Source: an uncultured Phycisphaerales bacterium (GTDB taxonomy: Bacteria > Planctomycetota > Phycisphaerae > WQYP01). From it: a DNA stretch of 64,000 nt. The notes below the pieces were generated by a model. It made no database searches. It saw nothing but the letters and a program-made list of their open reading frames with translations, and was not told where the DNA came from. This document shows, piece after piece, positions 57,115-64,000 of the stretch (position 1 is the stretch's first letter; every line of letters starts with the position of its first letter). A program made the position numbers and the translations under genes. Location of the stretch: positions 93,478-157,477 of the forward strand of contig CAIMWO010000040.1 of NCBI GenBank assembly GCA_903845195.1, read 5' to 3'.

Positions 57115-58737
57115 ATGGACTTGCCCAATTCTGAAAACTTTGAAGAAGAAGCAGCGGCCTCGCGAGCGATAGCACGGCAAGCGACTATATTGGGAATGGT
57201 TGATTGGCAACAATGGACGCTGCTGCTGATGATGGTGGGGATTGCATGGAGGTTGACACGATATTTTATTGATTTCCCCTTTTGGCAAGATGAAGCGAAG
57301 CGCGCGATCAATCTACTGCACCGGCCAATTCTGGATATGTCTCCGCCTTTTTTGTACGACCAGTTGCAACCGGCTCTGTTCGCGGCAGCTACGCAGATAT
57401 TGCGGCTTGTGTTTTCGTCCGGCGAGTGGGTCTTTCGATTAATCCCACTGCTGGCCGGATCGGCGGCGCTGATCCTGTTCTATCGCTTTGCACGGCAATT
57501 GCTGGAGCCTCTGGCGGTGGCGACAGCGATCGGGCTGCTCGCGATTTCACACGTCACTGTGCAATATGCAACGGAATTCAAGCCGTACGCGGTGGATCTC
57601 TTGATGGCAGTGGTGTATCTGATGCTGGGGTGGAAGATTCTGCAGCGGCCGGAGCGGTTCCGCTATTTTGTTGGGCTGGTGGTCTTGATGCCGCTGTCGA
57701 TCGGGTTTTCTTATCCGAGTCTGTTCCTGATCGCAACAGTGACGATAGTGGTACTTCCGACCATCATGAAGAAGACGCCATTGGGTGGGAAATGCCTGTT
57801 CCTTCTGGCGAACCTGTTGGCCTTGTCGGCTTTTGTATGGATCCTGCATGAGACCAATTCATCGCAGTTTCATAAAACTAATGCCGTGATGGTAAACAAT
57901 TGGTGGCAGCGTTCGTTTCCGCCGGCGAATCCGCTCCAGTTTTTAGTCTGGGTATTTCAAGTACATTTGGGGGCAATGTCGGCGTATCCGGTGAAGGCGT
58001 ACAACCTCTGCGCGTTTTTGATGTGTATTTTGGCGTTGCTGGGCGTGTATCGCTTGATTCGCGAGAAGAAGGCCTCACTGCTGGCACTGATGCTGCTACC
58101 GTATTTGTTCACTTTTATCGCAGCTTGTCTGCGCAAATATCCCTACGGCGGAGAGTCGCGGGTGGCGCAACACCTGTTGCCGGGTTTTCTCTTATTGGCG
58201 GGAATGGGTCTCTCAGTGACGGCGAATCTGGGAAGCAAACGGTTTGGGGCGGCGCGAGCGGTATGGGCCACACATCTGGTGTTTGTGACCTTTCTGGCTC
58301 TCGCGATTTACGGCATCGGTCACGACTTTGCGAAACCCTATTACTACGATCCACTCGATGTCACAGCACGCGAAGTCGCGGCATCCCTTCCCCAGAAGGT
58401 GCCAGCCAATGCAGTGCTCTATGCCCCACAGGTGGAAGGGCTCAACCCGAGCTGGGCTTGGTACTTGACGATCTACCACCCGGCGTTCCAGTTTGCGTCC
58501 ACACCGACGATATCTCCAGAAAATTCGATGCCAGCAAAATTTTCGGCTTCTCCGTTCCTGGAGTTGTATGTTCCGACCGCCGATCCGCCGATTATTACCG
58601 ACGAGGCTGCGCTGGCAGCTTCCGGCTGGCAGCGCAGCCTCGTGGTCGAGTTCGGGAATATTTCCGGCGACAAGCACCATGCCTATCGTCTTTACATGTG
58701 GAGAAATACCGGCGGCACTACAAGCCAGGCGCCATAA
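57115..58737 (+). CDS. GT39/ArnT-like polytopic glycosyltransferase
   Basis: This is a 540-residue membrane protein with about 10-12 transmembrane segments. The first periplasmic loop has RYFIDFPFWQDEAKRAINLL, the acidic catalytic motif of PMT/ArnT-type GT-C enzymes. QYATEFKPYAVDLLMAVVYL follows, a pattern common in this group, and a soluble periplasmic domain ends the chain. It would transfer a sugar from a polyprenyl-phosphate carrier in the periplasm. Its base composition is less G/C-rich in third positions than the neighbouring ABC genes, and it starts 10 bases after a truncated gene, which suggests acquisition. Confidence 0.85.
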   Translation: MDLPNSENFEEEAAASRAIARQATILGMVDWQQWTLLLMMVGIAWRLTRYFIDFPFWQDEAKRAINLLHRPILDMSPPFLYDQLQPALFAAATQILRLVFSSGEWVFRLIPLLAGSAALILFYRFARQLLEPLAVATAIGLLAISHVTVQYATEFKPYAVDLLMAVVYLMLGWKILQRPERFRYFVGLVVLMPLSIGFSYPSLFLIATVTIVVLPTIMKKTPLGGKCLFLLANLLALSAFVWILHETNSSQFHKTNAVMVNNWWQRSFPPANPLQFLVWVFQVHLGAMSAYPVKAYNLCAFLMCILALLGVYRLIREKKASLLALMLLPYLFTFIAACLRKYPYGGESRVAQHLLPGFLLLAGMGLSVTANLGSKRFGAARAVWATHLVFVTFLALAIYGIGHDFAKPYYYDPLDVTAREVAASLPQKVPANAVLYAPQVEGLNPSWAWYLTIYHPAFQFASTPTISPENSMPAKFSASPFLELYVPTADPPIITDEAALAASGWQRSLVVEFGNISGDKHHAYRLYMWRNTGGTTSQAP

Positions 58738-58840
58738 TGGAAAGCCCATAAGCCTGTTTGAAAAGTTCATAGAATGCCGGTGGTGGTGGAGGACAAACAA
58801 TTCCTCCAAGCCACCGTCGAGCGATATCGTCAAGCCGCCC

Positions 58841-59218
58841 AAGCCGGACGCCACCGAAGAACAGGTGATCTCCGCCGCCACCGCCCTGGGAAGCCATGAT
58901 GTGCTCAACGAACTCAAGGACGGCTACCACACGCAGGTCGGCGAACGCGGCAGCGCCATGTCCCTCGGCCAGCGCCAGCTCATCTGCTTCACCCGCGCAT
59001 TCCTGGCCAACTCCGCCATCCTCATGCTCGACGAGGCCACCTCCGCGGTCGACACCCACACCGAAATGATCATCCAGCAGGCCCTCGAACGCCTCGTCGC
59101 CCATCGCCTCAGCACCGTCACCAACGCCGATCTCATCCTCGTCCTCGACCACGGTAAAATCATCGAGCGCGGCGGAAAATACGCCGAAATCTACCGCTAA
59201 TTCACCCGTGGAATCGAA
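58841..59218 (+). pseudogene. Decayed duplicate of the ABC exporter 3' end
   Basis: The sequence aligns with 56161-56589 of the ABC gene, nearly identical over most of its length (KPDATEEQVI, ALGSHDVL, HTQVGERGSAMSLGQRQ). Two in-frame deletions separate it from the parent: 24 bases between GTCGCC repeats (removing eight residues before the H-loop) and 27 bases between CGGC-containing repeats near the end. A CAA-to-TAA-type change ends the frame at 59198-59200. There is no membrane domain or Walker A, so it cannot work alone. Confidence 0.88.
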
Positions 59219-59856
59219 TAACGGGGCCGTGCTGGATCAAAAATCTGAATTGCGTCGTTCGCCACCCGCACCGTCCAGCCCGGACAGGCTTCTTGCACCA
59301 ACCTTGTCACCTCGGCAACAGTTGGATAGTCATTTCGTCCCTTGAATAGCCGCGCATCATCAATCAGGATCACGTGGGGAAATCGTTTGTCGGCGAGAAT
59401 CGTTTGCAGTTCCCGCACCACCGGAGTATCCGACGAGCCGCGAGCCGTTCCTTCTCCCGAGTAGTGCCCATCCAGCCAGAAGAGTGCTGGCCCGGTTAGC
59501 CGTTGTACCACTCTTGGTATCACCTCGCCACTGTCGCCGTTAATGATCTCAATCTGCGGATATGCCGCGAACCGCGCCTTGGCCTTGACGTACAGCGGCT
59601 CAAAAAGTTCGATCGTATATATCTGCTTGAACGTCGTACGAGCCGCTTCCACCATATCCCCCATGTACGTTCCGGTCTCCACAAGCGTCGCAAGACCGAA
59701 TCGTTGGGCATACTCCAGCACCACACGCTGCTTGGTGGCCTGTGCCGCCGGCTCCTTGCCGCGAAGCTTGCGGATCATCTTTTCCTGAAACCTTTTGAAT
59801 CCGTACCAGAGGTTCATCGGGAACGCCGCCGGTTTTTCTAATTTGTCAGAGTTCAT
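59197..59856 (-). CDS. Class I SAM-dependent methyltransferase-like protein
   Basis: This is a 219-residue protein. The SAM-binding region is LATLVETGTYMGDMVEAART, then IYTIELFEPLYVKAKARF and IEIINGDSGEVIPRVVQRL. ALFWLDGHYSGEGTARGSSD and HVILIDDARLFKGRNDYPTV follow. The pattern is shared with methyltransferases found in polysaccharide clusters. The ATG at 59856 is chosen; a TTG at 59880 is in frame. It overlaps the end of the ABC fragment on the other strand. The substrate is unknown, probably a surface sugar. Confidence 0.8.
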   Translation of the reverse strand: MNSDKLEKPAAFPMNLWYGFKRFQEKMIRKLRGKEPAAQATKQRVVLEYAQRFGLATLVETGTYMGDMVEAARTTFKQIYTIELFEPLYVKAKARFAAYPQIEIINGDSGEVIPRVVQRLTGPALFWLDGHYSGEGTARGSSDTPVVRELQTILADKRFPHVILIDDARLFKGRNDYPTVAEVTRLVQEACPGWTVRVANDAIQIFDPARPRYSIPRVN

Positions 59857-59883
59857 AGGTTTCTCACTTTTGGCCGACAAACA

Positions 59884-60534
59884 TCATCCTAGCCTCCGGA
59901 AAAGGAAGCATCCCGTGCCTTCATATTGCCGAGCGAACAGTTCTTTCGGCGCATTAGCCACCAGCCCGTCGGGCTTGCCGTCATCAGTGATCAGCGCCCA
60001 CTCCACTAGTTCCAGCCCCGCAAATGCCTCCACCACCTGGTCAAACGCGTAGATGCGATTGGCGTTGAAGCGGATTCTCGCCTCACCCACCGGCACCACG
60101 AACAGCAAATGCCCGCCCGGCCGCAATACGCGTTTCAACTCCGCTATCGCCTTCAAATCGCCCTGCGGATCGATCGGATCGCCGTAGCGCCCCAGTCCCA
60201 CGTGTTCCACCACGTGCATGCACGAGAGCGATTCAACGCTTCCATCCGCAAACGGCAGCTTGGTCAGGTCCACTGCGCCCGCGGTGAGATTTTCCAAATG
60301 GATATCCGCCGGCCGGTAATCGTAAAACTGGATCGGCACAAACGCTGATGCCAGTGTGCTGAAATACAGCAGCGACGATATATCGACATGCTGTGCCGGA
60401 CGGATCTTCTGCAACATCCGGGCACCCCACGCCGTGTGATAGACATAATGGCGATCAAACCCTGATTTCGCAGTCTTGTCGCGGATATACAGGCGACGAT
60501 CCCGCCAGCGGATCGGGAAACGCCCGTCAGTCAT
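59884..60534 (-). CDS. DUF268-family methyltransferase
   Basis: This is a 216-residue protein. It has HYVYHTAWGARMLQKIRPAQ, then HVDISSLLYFSTLASAFVPI, FYDYRPADIHLENLTAGAVD, and the family core SLSCMHVVEHVGLGRYGDPI, DPQGDLKAIAELKRVL, LRPGGHLLFVVPVGEARI. This is the DUF268 family, a SAM-methyltransferase fold found in glycan clusters. I chose the ATG at 60534, which overlaps the preceding small gene by 8 bases; a longer frame to 60789 reads through that gene in another phase. Confidence 0.85.
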   Translation of the reverse strand: MTDGRFPIRWRDRRLYIRDKTAKSGFDRHYVYHTAWGARMLQKIRPAQHVDISSLLYFSTLASAFVPIQFYDYRPADIHLENLTAGAVDLTKLPFADGSVESLSCMHVVEHVGLGRYGDPIDPQGDLKAIAELKRVLRPGGHLLFVVPVGEARIRFNANRIYAFDQVVEAFAGLELVEWALITDDGKPDGLVANAPKELFARQYEGTGCFLFRRLG

Positions 60535-60805
60535 CTTCCGAAAACGCGAAAAATCTCGCTCCACGACGAAGCGGCTTCTGCACTTCGTCCAAAGCCGCGA
60601 CAAATTGCGCGACAGCTTCCCAAAGCGGTATCTCGTTGCTTTGCAAAGCATCGCCATGAAGTCCTTCCGCACGCAGAATAAGCCCGCGAACATACCGTTG
60701 GTAACCACCTGTGTCAAAATCATATCGGCCCCCCAAACCCCACGCAATCTGCTCTTGCAGTGGCTCCATCGCCATATTTGGTTTAACACCCTCTATTAAT
60801 CTCAT
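60527..60805 (-). CDS. Small protein coupled to the DUF268 gene
   Basis: This is a 92-residue frame starting with ATG at 60805: MRLIEGVKPNMAMEPLQEQI, then GLGGRYDFDTGGYQRYVRGL, ILRAEGLHGDALQSNEIPLW and AVAQFVAALDEVQKPLRRGA, ending FSEDD. The composition is protein-like and it overlaps the DUF268 start by 8 bases (ATGA-type coupling), so I prefer it over the longer out-of-phase extension of the DUF268 frame. No family is recognised; it could be a remnant of a larger gene. Confidence 0.5.
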   Translation of the reverse strand: MRLIEGVKPNMAMEPLQEQIAWGLGGRYDFDTGGYQRYVRGLILRAEGLHGDALQSNEIPLWEAVAQFVAALDEVQKPLRRGARFFAFSEDD

Positions 60806-61178
60806 ACTTTAGTTCTACAACGAATGCAGATCACGTAAGCCCTTTTTTACCATGGACTTAATTGGAATGCGATATTTGTGCGTTTTTGGCGCAATTCCTT
60901 ATGTGATCAGACTTAGCAAAAGTCGCCTTCGTTGTAGAATTAGTTCCCCCCAATTATAGTTCCCAAGGGTTGCTGATTCCGGATGTCAGGAATATAATCA
61001 ACTGGTGTCGTGCATAATGCAGAGGAGCGGTGCCTTTAGGGAACCGCGGCGGTCATTTCCCAGTGAGATTCCTTAGATTCGGATCACATGAACGCATTCC
61101 CTCGTCAGTGCAATAAGGACGGACACCAGCCACATCGGTAGCGTTACAGGTCTTAGTGCCCGGAATGGTGGAAAACTA
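60806..61178. promoter_or_regulatory. Divergent regulatory region with paired inverted repeats
   Basis: This 373-base A/T-richer region lies between the leftward methyltransferase genes and the rightward GT4 gene. TTCTACAACGAA at 60813-60824 recurs inverted at 60928-60939 (TTCGTTGTAGAA), and GATCACGTAAG at 60829-60839 recurs inverted with one change at 60898-60908. The spacers between the two elements differ. They could be operators for divergent promoters. Confidence 0.5.
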
Positions 61179-62297
61179 ATGCGTGTGGGTATAATTTCTA
61201 CAAATGGAGGGTGGGGCGGAAGCGAATCTCTGTGGGTGGCTCTTGCGAACTCAGCGATCAGAAAAAGACACGCCGTTACAGTACTGGGATTCAAAACCCC
61301 TACGCGTGTAGCACAAATGAAAGGTCTGCAGGAAATGGGTGCGGGGATGATATGGCGCCCGATGAAGGGCATGGCGCGTCTCTTGTCGCGGTTTGCCAAT
61401 TCACCGGGATCACGTTTTCTTTCATGGCATCCTGATGTAGTGTGCATCAGTCAGGGGGGGACCTATGATTGCATGAACTCGAAGCAGTTTTCGCGGTTGC
61501 CCGGGTTACTGTCTAAGCGAGGCATTCCCTATGTGATTGTTTGCCATGGCAATATCGAGATGGACATTCCTAGCGACGCGCAGCGGACTCGTGCCGTAGC
61601 ATTTTTTCTTGGTGCCGATCGTCTCGTTTTCGTCGCCGACAGGATGCGCATGCTGGCCGAGCGGCAGTTGGCGCAAGCATTACCCAACGCAGTGGTATTG
61701 CGTAACCCTCTAAACCTTAAGACTTTCTCGGCCGTTCCCTGGCCAGTAGGGAAATCGATGAGGTTTGCGATCGTTGGTCGGTTGGATGCCGCCATCAAGG
61801 GGCATGATGTGCTTTTTGAGTCGCTGGCAGGAGAGCCTTGGCGGCATCGCGATTGGCGGCTGCGCGTGGTCGGCGATGGTCCTTCTGCAACTTACCTGCG
61901 GTGCCTTAGCGCGTTTTACGGCATCGAATCGCGGGTCGATTTTCTGGGCCACGTGGAAGACATTCGCGCTGTCTGGGCCGACAATCATCTGGCCGTGATT
62001 GCTTCCCGGACCGAGGGCTTGCCCCTAACGCTTGAAGAAAGCATGTTATGCAGTCGGCCAGCGCTGGTCACGGATGTCGGTGCTATCACTGAATGGGTTA
62101 GGGAGCCGATATCCGGTTTTGTCGCGGAGGGAGCCAATCCGCGAGTTTTGGCCGCAGCCTTTGAACGGGCATGGGCTGCGCGTTCTGTCTGGTCGGAGAT
62201 CGGATCTAGGGCGCGTGCCTTGGCATTATCCAAGTATGATCCAGCGCCGTGTGAAAAACTGCTGGGCTTATTGGAGGAAGCGCGGGCGAGAGGCTAG
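61179..62297 (+). CDS. GT4-family glycosyltransferase
   Basis: This is a 372-residue GT-B enzyme. The N-terminal Rossmann domain opens MRVGIISTNGGWGGSESLWV. The C-terminal domain has MRFAIVGRLDAAIKGHDVLF (GRLxxxKG), RLRVVGDGPSATYLRCLSAF, VDFLGHVEDIRAVW and the nucleotide-sugar motif SRTEGLPLTLEESMLCSRPA (EGxPxxxxE). Soluble; it extends a lipid-linked or protein-linked glycan at the cytoplasmic face. Family and position point to surface polysaccharide synthesis. Confidence 0.92.
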   Translation: MRVGIISTNGGWGGSESLWVALANSAIRKRHAVTVLGFKTPTRVAQMKGLQEMGAGMIWRPMKGMARLLSRFANSPGSRFLSWHPDVVCISQGGTYDCMNSKQFSRLPGLLSKRGIPYVIVCHGNIEMDIPSDAQRTRAVAFFLGADRLVFVADRMRMLAERQLAQALPNAVVLRNPLNLKTFSAVPWPVGKSMRFAIVGRLDAAIKGHDVLFESLAGEPWRHRDWRLRVVGDGPSATYLRCLSAFYGIESRVDFLGHVEDIRAVWADNHLAVIASRTEGLPLTLEESMLCSRPALVTDVGAITEWVREPISGFVAEGANPRVLAAAFERAWAARSVWSEIGSRARALALSKYDPAPCEKLLGLLEEARARG

Positions 62298-62925
62298 TGT
62301 ACGCCGCCTGAAATAGCATAACTTCTGAAGAGCCCAATTCGTTCGTGTGCTAATGCTGGTGTCGCATTTTGTCTGCGGAACCCCGGCTCATGATAAGTTA
62401 CAGACCGTTAGGCGGGGACCACTAGATATTACTAGGAGCCTATCCGCATACCCCGTTTTTAGTTGATAAAACAGGGAAATCTCAGTCGAGCATGGAGGCT
62501 CAAGCATAGACCACTCAGCAGCGGCCAATCGTTTCGTGATCTCGGATGCATTTTCGACGTTGATCCAACCGGGTATTCCCACGCACAAGAACACGCATCG
62601 CTTTGGCGGCGGGCCGCCCCGCACATCGGATCACGTCTGCCTGAACGCAATCTTTTCGTGCTGCGGATGGGATGCCAGTGTAACGCGCTGAATGTTACGG
62701 GCCTCTGCGCGTCCTCCACCACCCACGACCGCTTCCAGCATCTTGTCCACGGCAGTGGTGGCGGTACAATTGATCGAATGCCTTGCCTTTCAGAAGGGCT
62801 TGGCGAGGAGCGGTGGCGACGTGACATCCGGTCGCGGAAGCATAAGGGAATCGTAACGGGTTTCAGGGCATCCCGACAAACCTCTCAAACCCCGCCGTGG
62901 GAATCGTAATAACAATGAGGCATTT
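62298..62925. other. Unassigned 628-base gap
   Basis: No convincing gene is seen. Frames on both strands (for example 62463-62909 + and 62459-62827 -) are short, mutually overlapping and lack recognisable motifs. Fragments such as a minus-strand frame around 62650-62760 look mildly protein-like but end early. The segment may be gene remains between glycan genes. Confidence 0.4.
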
Positions 62926-63678
62926 ATGACATCGGTTGTGGATCAGGAATATTGGGATATGCACTATCACCAGCCGCAGTTTGTCTACAGCCCTGCTGGA
63001 GTGGAGTTTAAGCCGCTCTTTGACAAGTTTCTTAAGCCCGGTGGTACGTGTTTTGAAATCGGTTGTTACCCGGGCGGATACCTCTTTTATCTGGGGCATA
63101 CGTTTGGCTATACCATTAGCGGTATCGATGCCACGCCGGGAGTCGCTGATCAGTTGCCGGCCAACGCGGCTTCGCTGGGGCTCAAGGTTGGAGAATTCAC
63201 CAAAGGGGATTTTTTTAACTTCCGCTCGAATTGCACATATGACGTGGTCTGCTCCTTTGGGTTTATCGAACACTTCACAAACGTCGAAGAGGTCATCGAG
63301 CTTCACCTCGCCTTGCTCAAGCCTGGTGGAACCTTCGTAATATCGTGCCCGAATTTTCGCAAGGTTCAATATGTGCTCCATCGTCTGCTCGACGCCCAGA
63401 ACTTAGCCCGTCATCATCTCCCCGCCATGGACTTGAATCGCTGGGAGCGTGCCCTGCTGCGGCACGGTCTACAGATCCAGTACAAAGGATACTGGCGTAC
63501 GGCTGACTTTTGGAGCGATTCTGGCCGTAGTAACTATTTTGTCCGCCTCATGCGACGTACCCTGCGTCGTCTGTGCAAACGGATCGATCCTTGGCTGCAT
63601 TGGCCGAACCGCTATACTTCACCGTTTATGATCTGTTTCGCCACTAAGCCCCTCGCACCGGCGGCCGAATCGCGATGA
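62926..63678 (+). CDS. Class I SAM-dependent methyltransferase
   Basis: This is a 250-residue methyltransferase. Motif I is GGTCFEIGCYPGGYLFYLG (ExGCxxG); TISGIDATPGVADQLPANAA (acidic end of strand 2), FTKGDFFNF, then YDVVCSFGFIEHFTNVEEVI (motif IV with the FIEH pattern) and LLKPGGTFVISCPNFRKVQY follow. This is the Methyltransf_11/23-type fold common in polysaccharide gene clusters. A basic C-terminus (RLMRRTLRRLCKRIDPW) may be membrane-associated. The substrate is unknown. Confidence 0.9.
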   Translation: MTSVVDQEYWDMHYHQPQFVYSPAGVEFKPLFDKFLKPGGTCFEIGCYPGGYLFYLGHTFGYTISGIDATPGVADQLPANAASLGLKVGEFTKGDFFNFRSNCTYDVVCSFGFIEHFTNVEEVIELHLALLKPGGTFVISCPNFRKVQYVLHRLLDAQNLARHHLPAMDLNRWERALLRHGLQIQYKGYWRTADFWSDSGRSNYFVRLMRRTLRRLCKRIDPWLHWPNRYTSPFMICFATKPLAPAAESR

Positions 63679-63771
63679 CTCTCGTCTGAAATGCGTTTGT
63701 GGCAATGATGCTGCGACTTTTGCAACGCTCCTATCGCCGATATCGTGGCGGGAACGCGCACTTATGGCACG

Positions 63772-64000
63772 TTATCGTGTGATCGGCCGCGCGCGATCCA
63801 GGGACGACAGGTCCTCGGTCAATCGGTGAAAGTAGCTGAACAGATTCAGGTGCGTCCGCTGAAATTCTTTCTGTGCCCGCAGCGCCGGCAGCCGCCGTTC
63901 GTACTCCTCCCGCCAGTTGTTCCAATCCACCTTCTCAACATCCGCCGACAATAGATAGGAACCCGGTACCGCATATACGTCAATGTTGGGCGCACCATCG
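63772..64000 (-). CDS. C-terminal part of a gene cut by the right window edge
   Basis: An open frame from the window edge to TAA at 63772-63774 encodes about 75 residues: APNIDVYAVPGSYLLSADVE, KVDWNNWREEYERRLPALRA, QKEFQRTHLNLFSYFHRLTE, then DLSSLDRARPITR. It has no start within the window. The charged helical composition is protein-like. The family is not recognised; the neighbourhood suggests a glycan-related product. Confidence 0.6.
   Translation of the reverse strand, partial: DGAPNIDVYAVPGSYLLSADVEKVDWNNWREEYERRLPALRAQKEFQRTHLNLFSYFHRLTEDLSSLDRARPITR

Noticed and set aside
58493..59200. 235-residue frame combining the end of the GT39 region with the ABC fragment
   Set aside because: Its first third is an out-of-phase reading of the glycosyltransferase gene; only the part from 58841 is homologous to the ABC gene.
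60813..60939. Invertible DNA switch between the paired inverted repeats
   Set aside because: The repeats are short, differ in internal spacing, and no invertase gene is nearby; kept only as possible operators.

Overview
The window is GC-rich bacterial chromosome, densely coded. It most resembles a planctomycete, probably of the class Phycisphaerae. This placement is inferred from gene content: a fused lpxC/fabZ gene inside a lipid A operon headed by bamA and skp, a type II secretion operon with a fused PilM/PilN-like GspL, DUF4159 and squalene-cyclase-repeat proteins, an S16-TrmD-L19 cluster without RimM, and a planctomycete-type REP-associated transposase. No rRNA, confident tRNA or CRISPR array was seen. 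Layout. 1-1460 is the 3' part of a GH13_18 sugar phosphorylase. 1590-16125 is one long leftward block: an ECF sigma factor, its zinc-finger anti-sigma factor, two Spy/LTXXQ-like envelope proteins, then gspE-F-G-H-I-J-K-L-M, a GspC/PilP-like gene, gspD and a lipoprotein, mostly with 4-14 base overlaps. 16333-30383 holds carbohydrate and envelope genes: a GH51-like glycosidase, a GT2 glycosyltransferase, an FAD monooxygenase, a pair of proteins sharing a SPOR-like C-terminus, a divergent aldo/keto reductase, a large cyclase-repeat/DUF4159 protein, a metal hydrolase and a GH63-like glucosidase. 30388-31075 is a self-contained element: a RAYT-type HUH transposase gene between two inverted REP-like hairpins. 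31084-37587 carries an Nfu N-terminal domain protein, pyruvate carboxylase, a ParD/ParE toxin-antitoxin pair, dnaB and a small winged-helix-like gene. 38047-44702 is the outer-membrane operon: bamA, skp, terminator, lpxC/fabZ, lpxA and a Gfo/Idh/MocA dehydrogenase. 45199-46868 is rpsP-trmD-rplS with a terminator. 46906-52371 has a hybrid histidine kinase, TatD, MoxR, a four-helix-bundle (S23) gene between inverted A/T-rich repeats, a structured RNA that looks like 6S RNA with its own promoter, and a secreted protein. 52517-56604 encodes an asymmetric heterodimeric ABC exporter. 56694-64000 is a patchy glycan region: a truncated acyltransferase, a GT39-like membrane glycosyltransferase, a decayed copy of the ABC gene's 3' end, three methyltransferases, a GT4 glycosyltransferase, and a partial gene at the right edge. 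The most notable items are the RAYT/REP element, the probable 6S RNA, the S23 gene with its inverted repeats, the paired SPOR-like proteins, and the duplicated and decaying ABC fragment in the glycan region. How the genes work together (inference): the central theme is the cell envelope. The BamA/Skp/Lpx genes build a lipid A-containing outer membrane. The T2SS exports proteins across it, possibly under an envelope-stress sigma factor. The right-hand cluster decorates surface polysaccharide.
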